From Pseudomonas sp. URMO17WK12:I11 (GTDB taxonomy: Bacteria; Pseudomonadota; Gammaproteobacteria; Pseudomonadales; Pseudomonadaceae): DNA of 64,000 bases. Each line of letters starts with the position of its first letter. Within the stretch, counting starts at the first letter, position 1. The notes under the pieces were generated by a model. That model was not told the origin of the DNA. It ran no database searches and saw only the letters and a program-made list of their open reading frames with translations. Both the position numbers and the translations under genes were made by a program. The stretch spans positions 575,457 to 639,456 of the forward strand of contig NZ_VEDF01000001.1 of NCBI RefSeq assembly GCF_007677725.1. The letters are read 5' to 3'. Shown here piece after piece: positions 45,964 to 55,587 of the stretch.

Positions 45964-46621
45964 ACCCAGAACCCCGTACCGTGCGGATCAGCGGCGACTG
46001 GCCGGGGGAGTCGATCTTTTTGCGCAGCCTGCCGATGTGCACATCGATCAGGTTGGTTCCAGGGTCGAAGTGATAGCCCCAGACTTCCTCGAAGATCATC
46101 ATCCGGGTGATGACCTGGCCGCTGTGACGCATGAGGTATTCAAGCAGCTTGTATTCGGTGGGCAGCAGGTTGAGGGTCTGTTCGCCACGGCGGGCTTCGT
46201 GGCTGATCAGGTCCAGTTGCAGGTCGGCCACCTGCAGGCGGGTCTGGGTCATCGGCACACTATTGCGCCGTAGCAGCACCTCGACACGGGCCGCCATTTC
46301 ATCGGAGGCAAACGGCTTGGTCAGGTAGTCATCGCCGCCGGCACGCAGGCCGCGTACGCGTTCATCGACATCGGACAGGGCGCTGATCATCAGAATCGGG
46401 GTGGTGATCTTGAGGTTGCGCAGGGTGGTGACGATGGTCAGCCCATCGACCTCGGGCAGCATGCGGTCCAGGGTGATCAGGTCATACCCGCCGGCGATCG
46501 CCTTGGCCAATCCCTCACGGCCGTTGTCGGCCCAGTCCACGTCCAGGCCGTGGCTGGTGAGTTCGGCGACGATTTCCTGGCCGGTAACGGCGTCGTCTTC
46601 GATGGTCAATACGCGTGGCAT
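45941..46621 (-). CDS. OmpR/PhoB-family response regulator
   Basis: A 226-aa regulator. Receiver with acidic pair in IEDDAV, phospho-Asp in ITLDRMLPEVDGL, switch Thr/Ser in MISALSD, and Lys in LTKPFASDE. The C-terminal winged helix contains LNLLPTEYKLLEYLMRHSGQVITR, VDVHIGRLRKKID and VRGSGYAI. The start is set by CAGGAACGAGC. It forms an operon with the kinase. Location next to glnS-cysS parallels the parRS locus of P. aeruginosa, but identity is not certain. Confidence 0.92.
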   Translation of the reverse strand: MPRVLTIEDDAVTGQEIVAELTSHGLDVDWADNGREGLAKAIAGGYDLITLDRMLPEVDGLTIVTTLRNLKITTPILMISALSDVDERVRGLRAGGDDYLTKPFASDEMAARVEVLLRRNSVPMTQTRLQVADLQLDLISHEARRGEQTLNLLPTEYKLLEYLMRHSGQVITRMMIFEEVWGYHFDPGTNLIDVHIGRLRKKIDSPGQSPLIRTVRGSGYAIAEPV

Positions 46622-46714
46622 GCTCGTTCCTGGGCGTCTGGTGAAGACTCGATTGTGCCAAAGAATAGCCAAACGGCGATTTAAGAAAAATTCATCTACA
46701 CCCTGCAAACGAAA

Positions 46715-46744
46715 ACGGGGCATGCCAGACCTGGCATGCCCCGT
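46715..46744 (-). terminator. Terminator of ilvE
   Basis: A 13-bp perfect stem (ACGGGGCATGCCA and its complement) with a 4-nt loop is followed on the minus strand by TTTTCG, 22 bases past the ilvE stop. Confidence 0.9.
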
Positions 46745-46765
46745 CGTTCGTTACCTCGTCCGAGC

Positions 46766-47785
46766 TCAAGCGACCTTGACGATCCAGCCGGCAGGCGCTT
46801 CGACGTCGCCGCTCTGGATGCCGGTCAGCTCGTCATAGAGCTTCTGGGTAACCGGACCGACCTTTTCCAGGTCGTGGAAGACGTGCAGCTTGCCGTTGTA
46901 CTCGATACCACCGATCGGCGTGATCACGGCGGCAGTGCCACAGGCGCCGGCCTCGAGGAAGCGGTCGAGCTTGCTGATCTCGACGTCGCCTTCGACCACC
47001 GTCAGGCCCAGGCGCGATTGCGCCAGTTCCATCAGCGACAGACGGGTGATGCCCGGCAGTACCGATGCCGATTTCGGGGTGACGAACTCGTTGTTGGCGG
47101 TGATCCCGAAGAAGTTGGCCGAGCCGACTTCTTCGATCTTGGTGTGGGTCAGTGGGTCGAGGTAGATGGCATCGGCGAAGTTGGCTTTCTTGGCCTCATA
47201 GCCCGGTTGCAGGCTGGCCGCGTAGTTGCCGCCGACCTTGGCTGCGCCCGTGCCTTGAGGGGCAGCACGGTCGAAGCTGGAAATCTGGAAGTTGTGCGGC
47301 TTCATGCCACCTTTGAAATACGAGCCGACCGGAATGGCGAATACCGAGAAAATGAACTCCGGCGCGGTGCGCACGCCGATGTTGTCACCGGTACCAATGA
47401 CGAAAGGGCGCAGGTACAGCGAACCTTTGCCGTGCGGCGGCACGAACTTCTCGTTGGCCTTGACCACCTGCTTGCAGGCTTCGATGAACACCTCGGTCGG
47501 CACCTGCGGCATCAGCAGGCGTGCGCAGCTGCGCTGCATGCGCGCGGCGTTCTGGTCAGGGCGGAACAGGTTGATCGAGCCGTCCTTGCAACGGTAGGCC
47601 TTCAGGCCCTCGAAGCACTGCTGGCCATAGTGCAGGGCGGTGGAGCCTTCACTGATGTGCAGCACATTGTCTGCGGTCAGGGTGCCTTGGTCCCACTCAC
47701 CATTGCGCCACACCGACAAGTAGCGCTTGTCGGTCTTGATGTAGTCGAAACCCAGCTTGTCCCAGTTAATGCTCTCGTTACTCAT
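46766..47785 (-). CDS. ilvE: Branched-chain amino acid aminotransferase
   Basis: A 339-aa class IV PLP aminotransferase making or degrading Leu, Ile and Val. The PLP Lys lies in GAAKVGGNYAASLQPG. Other blocks are HYGQQCFEGLKAYR, LYLRPFVIGTG and EVGSANFFGI. The length fits the type II (339-aa) bacterial enzymes. The start follows GAGGGTGTC. Monocistronic, ending at a strong terminator. Confidence 0.95.
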   Translation of the reverse strand: MSNESINWDKLGFDYIKTDKRYLSVWRNGEWDQGTLTADNVLHISEGSTALHYGQQCFEGLKAYRCKDGSINLFRPDQNAARMQRSCARLLMPQVPTEVFIEACKQVVKANEKFVPPHGKGSLYLRPFVIGTGDNIGVRTAPEFIFSVFAIPVGSYFKGGMKPHNFQISSFDRAAPQGTGAAKVGGNYAASLQPGYEAKKANFADAIYLDPLTHTKIEEVGSANFFGITANNEFVTPKSASVLPGITRLSLMELAQSRLGLTVVEGDVEISKLDRFLEAGACGTAAVITPIGGIEYNGKLHVFHDLEKVGPVTQKLYDELTGIQSGDVEAPAGWIVKVA

Positions 47786-47908
47786 GACACCCTCGATTGT
47801 CTTGCAGGTGCCCGATCGCTCGGGCTGCTGTTATATGCGCACCACGCCACGATAATACAAAGCGTGCTGATCGGAAACGGCCAGTCACGAATTGGCATGC
47901 CGACACGC

Positions 47909-48286
47909 CTAGGCGCTTGCCTGCTCGTCGAGCTGCTGACAGAAGCGCAGCAGATTGCCGAACGGGTCGCGCACCTGCATCTGCAAGCCCCAGTCGACCC
48001 GCTCGGCCTCGGGACGGGCATAGCCATAGTGCTTGTCGCGCAGTTCCCGCTGCAGCGCGCTCACATCGTCGGCAGGTATGAAGACGGTCGAGCCCGGGCA
48101 GGCGTCGCCATGGTGCTCGCTCAGGTGCAGGATCAGCCCATCGCGGCGGACTTGTGCATACAAGGGCAAGTCCGGGCTGAAGCGGTGCTCCCAGTCCAGT
48201 TGGAAGCCGAGAAAGTCGAGGTAGAACTCTTTGGCCTTTTCCACTGAAAAGATGCGCAGGACAGGAATGGCGGCGGCGAGTGACAT
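47909..48286 (-). CDS. Glyoxalase/VOC superfamily protein
   Basis: A 125-aa vicinal-oxygen-chelate protein with the beta-alpha-beta-beta-beta pattern: IPVLRIFSVEKAKEFYLDFLGF, GLILHLSEHHGD, GSTVFIPADDV, QVRDPFGNLLRFCQ. Members of this type resemble bleomycin-resistance proteins; the substrate is unknown. AAGGAACCGCC sets the start. The 272-base gap to ureD carries a candidate sigma-54 promoter on the other strand. Confidence 0.85.
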   Translation of the reverse strand: MSLAAAIPVLRIFSVEKAKEFYLDFLGFQLDWEHRFSPDLPLYAQVRRDGLILHLSEHHGDACPGSTVFIPADDVSALQRELRDKHYGYARPEAERVDWGLQMQVRDPFGNLLRFCQQLDEQASA

Positions 48287-48435
48287 GGCGGTTCCTTGGG
48301 CCAATGGTTATCCCGCGACTCTACCCCAGCACCGAAACAGCGCCAAGCAGCGCCCCTGGGCTGTGCGTGATCGTGTGCAGTGCCCCATGCCAGCGCGGGG
48401 GCTGTACAGGTTTCAACTGCGTTCACCTGCGAAGT

Positions 48436-48451
48436 TGGCCCGCAACCTGCT
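48436..48451 (+). promoter_or_regulatory. Candidate sigma-54 promoter of the urease operon
   Basis: TGGCCCGCAACCTGCT has the GG-N10-GC spacing and 5 of 6 bases of TGGCAC. It lies 108 bases upstream of ureD. Nitrogen control (NtrC) is inferred; no clear NtrC dyad was seen. Confidence 0.4.
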
Positions 48452-48558
48452 ATATCCAGCCTGCGAAATTTGATCGAGTGGTCAGCCCGCGCCTCAGGTG
48501 CAGACGGGGCTTGACCCTCCAGGCGGCCGTCAGGCCAGTACCAACAAGGGGCCGCAGC

Positions 48559-49392
48559 ATGACGCTGGCGCAGCACATCGAGCAAGCAGAGCAGGACGCA
48601 GGCTGGAGCGCTTACCTGCAGCTGCGCTTTGTGCAGCGTGACGGCGTGACCCGCCTTGGTGCGCGGCGGCATTTCGGCCCGCTTTTGGTGCAGCGTCCTT
48701 TCTACCCGGAGGGAGCACCGTGTCATGTCTATGTGCTGCACCCACCCGGCGGCATTGTCGCCGGCGACCGTCTGGAACTGGACATTCACCTGGCACCGGG
48801 CAGCCATGCGCTGCTGACCATGCCGGGAGCGAGCAAGTTCTACCGCAGCATCGGCCCCACCGCGCGGCTGACCCAGCGCTTTCACCTGCAAGCCGGCAGC
48901 ACCCTGGAATGGCTGCCGCAGGACAGCATCTTCTTCGACGGTGCGCGGGCCACCCTCGACAGCCGTTTCACCCTCGAGCCCGGCGCGCGGCTGCTGGCAT
49001 GGGAAACCCTGTGCCTGGGCCGGCCGGTGATGAACGAGCGTTTCGCCCACGGTGCGCTGGACAGCCGCTTGTGCATCGAGCTGGCGGATGACCCCGGCTT
49101 GCACGAGCGCCTGCGCATCAGCGGCGGGCAATTGGGCAAAGTGGCCGGCCATCCGCTGCTGGCGACATTCTGCGCAGCACCGGCCGGCCCGGCACTGCTG
49201 GAACAGGTGCGCGTCGTGCTCGATGCGTTGTCTGTTCCAGCCGGCGCGACCTTGCTGGGTTCGCTGCTGGTGATCCGTCTGCTCGATCACGACAACCAAC
49301 ATCTGCAACAGACCCTGCAGCGCCTTTGGCACCTGCTGCGTCCGGCCGTGCTCGGCCTGCCAGCGTGCCCGCCGCGAATCTGGGCCACTTGA
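48559..49392 (+). CDS. ureD: Urease accessory protein UreD
   Basis: A 277-aa apo-urease chaperone (UreD/H family) with PFYPEGAPCHVYVLHPPGGIVAGDRLELDI, LTMPGASKFYRS, LEWLPQDSIFFDGA and HPLLATFCAAP. AAGGGGCCGCAGC precedes the start. First gene of ureDABCE-hupE-FG. Together with UreF and UreG it opens the enzyme for nickel delivery. Confidence 0.95.
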   Translation: MTLAQHIEQAEQDAGWSAYLQLRFVQRDGVTRLGARRHFGPLLVQRPFYPEGAPCHVYVLHPPGGIVAGDRLELDIHLAPGSHALLTMPGASKFYRSIGPTARLTQRFHLQAGSTLEWLPQDSIFFDGARATLDSRFTLEPGARLLAWETLCLGRPVMNERFAHGALDSRLCIELADDPGLHERLRISGGQLGKVAGHPLLATFCAAPAGPALLEQVRVVLDALSVPAGATLLGSLLVIRLLDHDNQHLQQTLQRLWHLLRPAVLGLPACPPRIWAT

Positions 49393-49401
49393 GAGAACGC
49401 C

Positions 49402-49704
49402 ATGGAGCTCACCCCGAGAGAGAAAGACAAACTGCTGCTGTTCACGGCCGCATTGTTGGCCGAACGGCGCCTGGCCCGTGGCCTGAAGCTCAACTATCCG
49501 GAAGCGGTGGCGCTGATCAGCGCCGCCGTGCTCGAAGGCGCCCGCGATGGCCGTACCGTTGCCGAGCTGATGAGCCTGGGTCGCGAAGTGCTCGGCCACG
49601 AACAGGTCATGCCAGGGGTTGCCCAGATGCTGCACGACGTGCAGGTCGAGGCGACCTTTCCCGACGGCACCAAGTTGGTGACCGTGCACGACCCCATCGT
49701 CTGA
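49402..49704 (+). CDS. ureA: Urease subunit gamma
   Basis: A 100-aa gamma subunit with [39 protein letters not shown] and the end VTVHDPIV. The length is exactly that of the family. It is encoded 9 bases after ureD. Confidence 0.97.
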   Translation: MELTPREKDKLLLFTAALLAERRLARGLKLNYPEAVALISAAVLEGARDGRTVAELMSLGREVLGHEQVMPGVAQMLHDVQVEATFPDGTKLVTVHDPIV

Positions 49705-49723
49705 GCCGGAGCAGGAACCGCAC

Positions 49724-50041
49724 ATGATTCCAGGTGAAATTCAGGTTGCCGCTGGCGACATCGAACTCAACGTCGGCCGCGCCACGGTCAGTGTCAGCGT
49801 GGCCAACCATGGTGATCGACCGGTGCAGGTCGGTTCGCACTATCACTTCTTCGAAGTCAACGAGGCCCTGGTCTTCGAACGCGACGTCAGCCGAGGTTTC
49901 CGGCTGGATATCCCGGCGGGCACCGCCGTGCGCTTCGAGCCGGGCCAGTCGCGCACCGTGCACCTGGTCGCCTATGCCGGCAAGCGTGAGGTATATGGCT
50001 TTCAGGGCAAGGTGATGGGCGCGCTGGAGGGCAGGGCATGA
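49724..50041 (+). CDS. ureB: Urease subunit beta
   Basis: A 105-aa beta subunit: [58 protein letters not shown]. Overlaps ureC by 4 bases (ATGA), so stoichiometric translation is likely. Confidence 0.97.
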   Translation: MIPGEIQVAAGDIELNVGRATVSVSVANHGDRPVQVGSHYHFFEVNEALVFERDVSRGFRLDIPAGTAVRFEPGQSRTVHLVAYAGKREVYGFQGKVMGALEGRA

Positions 50042-51741
50042 GCCGGATTTCCCGTCGCGCCTATGCCGATATGTTCGGCCCCACCGTGGGCGACCGAGTG
50101 CGCCTGGCTGACACCGAACTCTGGGTCGAGGTGGAAAAGGACTTCACGGTCTATGGCGAAGAGGTCAAGTTCGGCGGCGGCAAGGTGATCCGTGATGGCA
50201 TGGGGCAAGGGCAGATGCTCGCCGCCGAGGCCATGGACCTGGTGCTGACCAACGCCCTGATCATCGATCACTGGGGCATCGTCAAGGCCGATATTGGCGT
50301 CAAGCATGGGCGTATCGCGGCGATCGGCAAGGCTGGCAACCCCGATGTGCAGCCAGGCGTCAGCGTACCGGTGGGGCCGGGCACCGAAGTGATTGCCGCC
50401 GAAGGCAAGATCGTCACCGCAGGGGGCATCGACTCGCACATCCACTTCATTTGCCCACAGCAGGTCGAAGAAGCCTTGACCAGTGGCATTACTACCTTCA
50501 TTGGCGGTGGGACCGGCCCGGCGACCGGCACCAATGCCACCACCTGTACACCCGGTCCCTGGTACCTGGCGCGCATGCTGCAAGCCGCCGATAGCCTGCC
50601 GATCAACATCGGGTTGCTGGGCAAGGGCAATGCCTCGCAGCCACAAGCCCTGCGCGAGCAGATCGCGGCCGGCGCGGTGGGCCTGAAATTGCACGAAGAC
50701 TGGGGCTCGACGCCGGCCGCCATCGACTGCTGCCTGGGGGTGGCCGAGGAGCTGGACATCCAGGTGGCGATCCATACCGACACGTTGAACGAGTCGGGGT
50801 GCATCGAGGACACGCTGGCGGCGATCGGCGACCGCACCATTCACACCTTCCACACCGAAGGTGCTGGCGGCGGTCACGCACCGGACATCATTCGTGCAGC
50901 GGGGCAGGCCAACGTACTGCCGTCCTCGACCAACCCGACCCTGCCGTACACGGTCAATACCGTCGACGAGCACCTGGACATGCTCATGGTCTGCCATCAC
51001 CTGGACCCGAGCATCGCCGAAGACGTCGCCTTCGCCGAGTCGCGCATCCGCCGCGAAACCATCGCCGCCGAAGACATCCTCCACGACATGGGCGCCTTTG
51101 CCATGACCTCGTCCGACTCCCAGGCCATGGGCCGGGTTGGTGAAGTGGTGCTGCGCACCTGGCAGGTCGCTCACCAGATGAAACTGCGCCGCGGCCCGCT
51201 GGCCCCCGACAGCGACTACAGCGACAACTTCCGGGTCAAGCGCTACATCGCCAAGTACACCCTCAACCCGGCGCTGACTCACGGCATCGCCCACGAGGTC
51301 GGTTCGCTGGAGGTGGGCAAGCTGGCTGACCTGGTGCTGTGGGCGCCGGCCTTTTTTGCGGTCAAGCCGGCCCTGGTGGTCAAGGGCGGCATGATCGTCA
51401 CCGCGCCGATGGGCGACATCAATGGCTCGATCCCCACCCCGCAGCCGGTGCATTACCGGCCGATGTTCGGCGCGCTGGGCGCGGCCCGCCATGCCACGCG
51501 CATGACCTTCCTGCCCCAGGCCGCCATGGACCGCGGCCTGCACCAGGAACTGGGTTTGCAGAGCCTGATCGGGGTCGCCCACGGCTGCCGTCGGGTGCGC
51601 AAGGCCGACATGGTCCACAACACCCTGCAGCCAGTCATCGAAGTCGATTCGCAGACCTACCAGGTGCGCGCCGACGGCGAGTTGCTGGTGTGCGAGCCGG
51701 CCAGCGAACTGCCGTTGGCCCAGCGCTATTTCTTGTTCTGA
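50038..51741 (+). CDS. ureC: Urease subunit alpha (catalytic)
   Basis: A 567-aa catalytic subunit. Nickel ligands and active-site residues are intact: GGIDSHIHF (His pair), GLKLHEDWG (carbamylated Lys), [29 protein letters not shown] (general acid His) and [12 protein letters not shown] (Asp ligand). It splits urea to ammonia and carbamate in the cytoplasm. Confidence 0.98.
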   Translation: MSRISRRAYADMFGPTVGDRVRLADTELWVEVEKDFTVYGEEVKFGGGKVIRDGMGQGQMLAAEAMDLVLTNALIIDHWGIVKADIGVKHGRIAAIGKAGNPDVQPGVSVPVGPGTEVIAAEGKIVTAGGIDSHIHFICPQQVEEALTSGITTFIGGGTGPATGTNATTCTPGPWYLARMLQAADSLPINIGLLGKGNASQPQALREQIAAGAVGLKLHEDWGSTPAAIDCCLGVAEELDIQVAIHTDTLNESGCIEDTLAAIGDRTIHTFHTEGAGGGHAPDIIRAAGQANVLPSSTNPTLPYTVNTVDEHLDMLMVCHHLDPSIAEDVAFAESRIRRETIAAEDILHDMGAFAMTSSDSQAMGRVGEVVLRTWQVAHQMKLRRGPLAPDSDYSDNFRVKRYIAKYTLNPALTHGIAHEVGSLEVGKLADLVLWAPAFFAVKPALVVKGGMIVTAPMGDINGSIPTPQPVHYRPMFGALGAARHATRMTFLPQAAMDRGLHQELGLQSLIGVAHGCRRVRKADMVHNTLQPVIEVDSQTYQVRADGELLVCEPASELPLAQRYFLF

Positions 51742-51751
51742 AGGAGTGAAG

Positions 51752-52261
51752 ATGATTGTTCTGACCCGCCGTATCGAGGCGTCCGAGCACATAACCGGGA
51801 GCGTCACCCTGGATGTCGACAGCCGGATCAAAAGCCGCCTGCGGGTGACGTTGGACGACGGTCGCGAAGCCGGGCTGATGCTCGAGCGTGGCCACCTGCT
51901 GCGCGGAGGCGAACTGCTCTGCGATGCCGAATCGAACCAGGTGATCCGTGTGTTGGCAGCCCCTGAAACGGTGTCCACCGTGCGTTGCGTCGATCCGCAC
52001 CTGCTCGCCCGCGCTGCCTATCACCTGGGTAACCGCCATGTTCCGCTGCAGATCGAGCCCGGTCTGCTGCGCTACCAGCACGACCATGTGCTCGACGACA
52101 TGCTGCGCGGTCTGGGTTTGGACGTGCTCACCGAACAGGCGCCGTTCGAGCCTGAAGCAGGTGCCTACCAGAGCGCCGCGCACAGCCATGGTCACGCCCA
52201 CAGTCACGCGCACAACCATGACCACGACCATCCGTTCGTGCGTTTGCCTGCTCATTCCTGA
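51752..52261 (+). CDS. ureE: Urease accessory nickel carrier UreE
   Basis: A 169-aa metallochaperone with RGGELLCDAESNQVIRVLAAPE, HLGNRHVPLQI (metal-site His) and LRYQHDHVLDDMLRGLG. The tail is very His-rich (HSHGHAHSHAHNHDHDH), which stores nickel. AAGGAGTGAAG puts the start at 51752 rather than GTG 51746. Confidence 0.96.
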   Translation: MIVLTRRIEASEHITGSVTLDVDSRIKSRLRVTLDDGREAGLMLERGHLLRGGELLCDAESNQVIRVLAAPETVSTVRCVDPHLLARAAYHLGNRHVPLQIEPGLLRYQHDHVLDDMLRGLGLDVLTEQAPFEPEAGAYQSAAHSHGHAHSHAHNHDHDHPFVRLPAHS

Positions 52262-52280
52262 CCCCTTAAAAGAGCCCAAG

Positions 52281-52826
52281 ATGAAAAAGACCCTAGCCTT
52301 CGCCTTGCTGATGATCGCGCTGCCGGCCTTCGCCCACCCCGGCCACGATGCCAATCCCTTGCATGATGGTTTACTGCATCCCCTGACCGGACTTGACCAC
52401 TTGCTGATGCTCCTGGGGACCGGCGTGTTGGCGGCGTTGACCCGACGCACCCTGCTCCTGCCCTTGGCGACCCTGGGCGCGATGTTTGCAGGGGCAGTGT
52501 GCGGCCATCTGTTCGGCGATGTGCTAGGCATGGAAAGCCTGATCGCCGTGTCGGTACTGGTCGCGGCGGTGGCCGTCCTATTGCCCAACCGCCAGCTTCT
52601 ATTGGCGCTGGCCATGCCGGTATTCGCCTTGTTCCATGGCTGGGCCCATGGTGTCGAAGCTACCCCAAGCGCCTTCTGGCTGTTCAGCGCCGGTTTCGTT
52701 ACCGTCAGTGGCTTGCTGCTGGCAGCCGGTTTCACCGTCGGCTGCCTGTTGCGTCGTCATCCGGTCCTGCAGAAAGCCTTTGGCGGCGGTTTGCTGGCCG
52801 GCGCAGCCGTGGTGCTGGCGGGCTAA
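52281..52826 (+). CDS. HupE/UreJ family nickel permease-like protein
   Basis: A 181-aa protein with a signal/first helix (MKKTLAFALLMIALPAFA), then HPGHDANPLHDGLLHPLTGLDHLLMLLG, the HupE/UreJ metal motif, and five more helices, with a second His site in FALFHGWAHGVEA. Likely brings nickel (or cobalt) in for urease. It lies between ureE and ureF, overlapping ureF by one base (TAATG). Confidence 0.92.
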   Translation: MKKTLAFALLMIALPAFAHPGHDANPLHDGLLHPLTGLDHLLMLLGTGVLAALTRRTLLLPLATLGAMFAGAVCGHLFGDVLGMESLIAVSVLVAAVAVLLPNRQLLLALAMPVFALFHGWAHGVEATPSAFWLFSAGFVTVSGLLLAAGFTVGCLLRRHPVLQKAFGGGLLAGAAVVLAG

Positions 52827-53500
52827 TGAACAGCGACCTTGCGCTGTTGCGCCTGCTGCAGTTGGCCAGCCCCGGCCTGCCGGTAGGCGGCTTTACCTAT
52901 TCGCAAGGCCTGGAATGGGCGGTGGAGGCTGGCTGGGTGCAAGACCTCGCCAGTTTCAGCGCCTGGCAGCGTGAGCAACTGCACGACACCCTGGCGTGTC
53001 TCGATTGGCCGCTGTTGGCGCGCCTGTATGGCGCCTGCCAGGGCGGCGATGCACAGGCCTTCGCGCGTTGGAGCCGGTTCTTGCTGGCCAACCGTGAAAC
53101 CGCCGAATTGCGCCTGGAAGAGCAACAGCGTGGCTCGGCCTTGGCCCGTTTGCTCGACGGCTGGCAGTTGGGCCAGGACCCAGCCTGGCGGCCTAGCCTC
53201 GAGCTCAGCCAGCTCGGTGGCATGGCCTGGCTTGCGGTGCATTGGCAGATCCCGCTGCGCCAACTGGCCCTGGGCCACGCGTTCGCCTGGCTTGAGGGCG
53301 CGGTGATGGCTGGCGTCAAGCTGGTGCCGTTCGGCCAGCAAGCGGCGCAGACCCTGCTGCGCGACCTCAGCGCCGAGCTGCCCGCCGCCCTCGATACAGC
53401 TTTGCGGCTTGGCGATGAGCAATTGGGCGGCGGCCTGCCGCTGCTGGCCATCGCCTCGTCGCGACACGAAACCCAATACACCCGTTTATTCCGATCCTGA
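52826..53500 (+). CDS. ureF: Urease accessory protein UreF
   Basis: A 224-aa all-helical protein: [57 protein letters not shown], and the family end [20 protein letters not shown]. It acts with UreD and UreG as the GTPase-controlled activation complex. Confidence 0.96.
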   Translation: MNSDLALLRLLQLASPGLPVGGFTYSQGLEWAVEAGWVQDLASFSAWQREQLHDTLACLDWPLLARLYGACQGGDAQAFARWSRFLLANRETAELRLEEQQRGSALARLLDGWQLGQDPAWRPSLELSQLGGMAWLAVHWQIPLRQLALGHAFAWLEGAVMAGVKLVPFGQQAAQTLLRDLSAELPAALDTALRLGDEQLGGGLPLLAIASSRHETQYTRLFRS

Positions 53501-53511
53501 GGACTGGCTCC

Positions 53512-54135
53512 ATGCAAAGCTATCAGCAACCCTTGCGCGTCGGCGTCGGCGGCCCGGTGGGCTCCGGCAAGACCGCACTGCTCGAATGCCTGTGCAAAGC
53601 CATGCGCGATCACTACCAGATCGCCGTGGTCACCAATGACATCTACACCAAGGAAGACCAACGCATTCTCACCGAAGCCGGGGCTTTGGAACCTGAGCGC
53701 ATCGTTGGCGTCGAGACCGGCGGTTGCCCGCATACCGCGATCCGTGAAGACGCCTCGATGAACCTGGCCGCTGTCGAGGCGCTGGCGCGCAAATTCGGCA
53801 ACCTCGAAGTCATTTTCGTGGAAAGTGGTGGCGACAACTTGAGCGCCACCTTCAGCCCGGAGCTCGCCGACCTGACCATCTATGTCATCGACGTGGCCGA
53901 AGGCGAGAAGATTCCGCGCAAAGGGGGCCCTGGTATCACCAAATCCGATTTCCTGGTCATCAACAAGACTGACCTGGCGCCGTATGTCGGCGCCTCGCTG
54001 GAGGTGATGGAGCGAGACACCCAGCGCATGCGCCCGCAGCGTCCGTGGACCTTCAGCAACCTGAAAAAGGGCGAGGGCCTGCAGGCAGTGATCGACTTCA
54101 TCGTCGAGCGCGGCATGCTCGGCCTGCGCGCCTGA
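53512..54135 (+). CDS. ureG: Urease accessory GTPase UreG
   Basis: A 207-aa SIMIBI GTPase. P-loop [15 protein letters not shown], switch [10 protein letters not shown], the nickel-binding region [16 protein letters not shown], and [11 protein letters not shown] (base recognition) are intact. Drives nickel insertion into urease. Last gene of the operon; the 79 bases after it hold no clear terminator. Confidence 0.97.
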   Translation: MQSYQQPLRVGVGGPVGSGKTALLECLCKAMRDHYQIAVVTNDIYTKEDQRILTEAGALEPERIVGVETGGCPHTAIREDASMNLAAVEALARKFGNLEVIFVESGGDNLSATFSPELADLTIYVIDVAEGEKIPRKGGPGITKSDFLVINKTDLAPYVGASLEVMERDTQRMRPQRPWTFSNLKKGEGLQAVIDFIVERGMLGLRA

Positions 54136-54214
54136 GGCTCAAGCGGTCACGGGCGCAGCGGTTGACACCAGGCAGTAGCGAGCAAACTCAGCAGGGCAAG
54201 GCCTGGCGATCGAC

Positions 54215-54874
54215 TCAGCCGTGCATGCTTTCGATCAGGGCCCACAGCGTCGGGTCGTTGAAGTCCTCGACCACCAGCTGCGCGCCGGCCTCGAGCAGCC
54301 GTTGCGCCGGCTGGGTGGTGGCGATGCCGACGGTGTAGATGCCAGCATCATGCGCGGCCTTGACCCCAGGCAGCGAGTCCTCGAACGCCAACGCCTCGGC
54401 GGCTCGCGCCTGCAGGCGCTGCAGTCCGGTCAGATAGGGCAGGGGGTCGGGCTTGGGCCGTGCCAGCTCATCGGCCACCACCACGTCGTCGAAACGCTCG
54501 GCAATGCCCAGCGCATCGAGCATGTGCTCGGCATTCAGGCGTGGCGCGTTGGTCACCACGCACATGCCGATATCCCAGGCCCGCGCATGGTCCATCAGGC
54601 GCAGCAGGCCCGGCATCGGTTGCAGCGTGGGCGCCAGTTGGCGAAACAGCGCTTCTTTGCGCGCCGCCAAGGCGTGGCATTCGGCGGCGCTGGCAAGCGG
54701 AAACAATTCGCCAAACAGCTCGCCGTTGGCCCGTCCGCTGATCTGCGCATCGAACTGCGCCTGGGTCAGCTCACGGCCGTCATAGTCGCCGAGCAGTTGG
54801 CGGAAGGCCTGCAAATGCAGGGTGTCGGTGTCGGTCAAGGTTCCATCGAGATCGAACAGCAGGGCAGTCAGCAT
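54215..54874 (-). CDS. HAD-superfamily phosphatase (beta-phosphoglucomutase-like)
   Basis: A 219-aa HAD subfamily IA hydrolase. Motif I FDLDGTLTDTD (nucleophile and acid Asp), motif II CVVTNAPR, motif III Lys in LARPKPDPLPYL, and motif IV FEDSLPGVKAA. A helical cap lies between motifs I and II. Substrate is unknown; the family acts on sugar phosphates and similar small phosphates. Convergent with ureG and divergent from lexA2. Confidence 0.88.
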   Translation of the reverse strand: MLTALLFDLDGTLTDTDTLHLQAFRQLLGDYDGRELTQAQFDAQISGRANGELFGELFPLASAAECHALAARKEALFRQLAPTLQPMPGLLRLMDHARAWDIGMCVVTNAPRLNAEHMLDALGIAERFDDVVVADELARPKPDPLPYLTGLQRLQARAAEALAFEDSLPGVKAAHDAGIYTVGIATTQPAQRLLEAGAQLVVEDFNDPTLWALIESMHG

Positions 54875-54963
54875 CAGGTATCCAGGTGGTCAGAAAATCA
54901 CAAGCCTGGTGATCATACCCAAACCGGGCGACAAAGGGGGCTGTTCACTCATCCTCGAAAAGA

Positions 54964-54975
54964 GTACAAATGTGC
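54964..54975 (+). promoter_or_regulatory. LexA2 operator of the imu cassette
   Basis: GTAC-AAAT-GTGC exactly fits the GTAC-N4-GTGC site known for P. putida LexA2. It ends 3 bases before the lexA2 ATG, so repressor binding would cover the initiation region. Confidence 0.8.
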
Positions 54976-54978
54976 TCC

Positions 54979-55587
54979 ATGGACACATTGACCCCCAAAC
55001 GCCGGGCCATCCTCGGCTACATTCGCGAGCGCATCGCAGACCACGGCCAGCCGCCAAGCCTGGCCGACATCGCTGCGCGCTTCGGTTTCGCTTCGCGCAG
55101 CGTTGCGCGCAAGCACATCACCGCGCTGTGCCAGGCCGGCTTCATCGAAGTCACGCCCAATCAGGCGCGCGGCATTCGCCTGGCCGGGCCGCTGCGCCGG
55201 GCGCAGATTCTCGAGGTGCCTGTGCTTGGCCAAGTAGCTGCCGGTGCCCCCATCGGCCCCGACCTGGATATTCATGAGCAGCTGCTGCTCGACCCCAGCC
55301 TGTTTCAACGCACGCCCGATTACCTGCTGAAGGTGCGTGGCGACTCGATGATCGACGACGGCATCTTTGACGGTGACCTGGTCGGCATCCGTCAGCAGGG
55401 CGATGCTCGGGATGGGCAGATCGTGGTGGCCCGCCTGGATGGCGAAGTCACCATCAAGCGTCTGCAGCGTCAGCCGGGTGGCTACCGCTTGCTGCCGCGT
55501 AACCCGGCCTATGCGCCAATCGAGGTAGGCCCTGAGCGCGAATTCTTCATCGAAGGCGTGTTCTGTGGCCTGTTGAGGCGTGACTGA
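54979..55587 (+). CDS. lexA2: LexA2 transcriptional repressor
   Basis: A 202-aa LexA. The wHTH has SLADIAARFGFASRSVARKHITALCQAGFIEV. The self-cleavage bond Ala88-Gly89 is in GQVAAGAP, the nucleophile is Ser123 (GDSM), and the base is Lys160 (EVTIKR). First gene of lexA2-imuA-imuB-dnaE2; overlaps imuA by one base. ATG 54970 would add three residues (it has an AAGAG just upstream) but lies within the operator; 54979 matches LexA family starts. RecA filaments trigger its cleavage, turning on the mutagenesis genes. Confidence 0.92.
   Translation: MDTLTPKRRAILGYIRERIADHGQPPSLADIAARFGFASRSVARKHITALCQAGFIEVTPNQARGIRLAGPLRRAQILEVPVLGQVAAGAPIGPDLDIHEQLLLDPSLFQRTPDYLLKVRGDSMIDDGIFDGDLVGIRQQGDARDGQIVVARLDGEVTIKRLQRQPGGYRLLPRNPAYAPIEVGPEREFFIEGVFCGLLRRD

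Noticed and set aside
50002..51978. Long minus-strand frame opposite ureC
   Set aside because: Shadow of a conserved catalytic gene with intact motifs on the plus strand.
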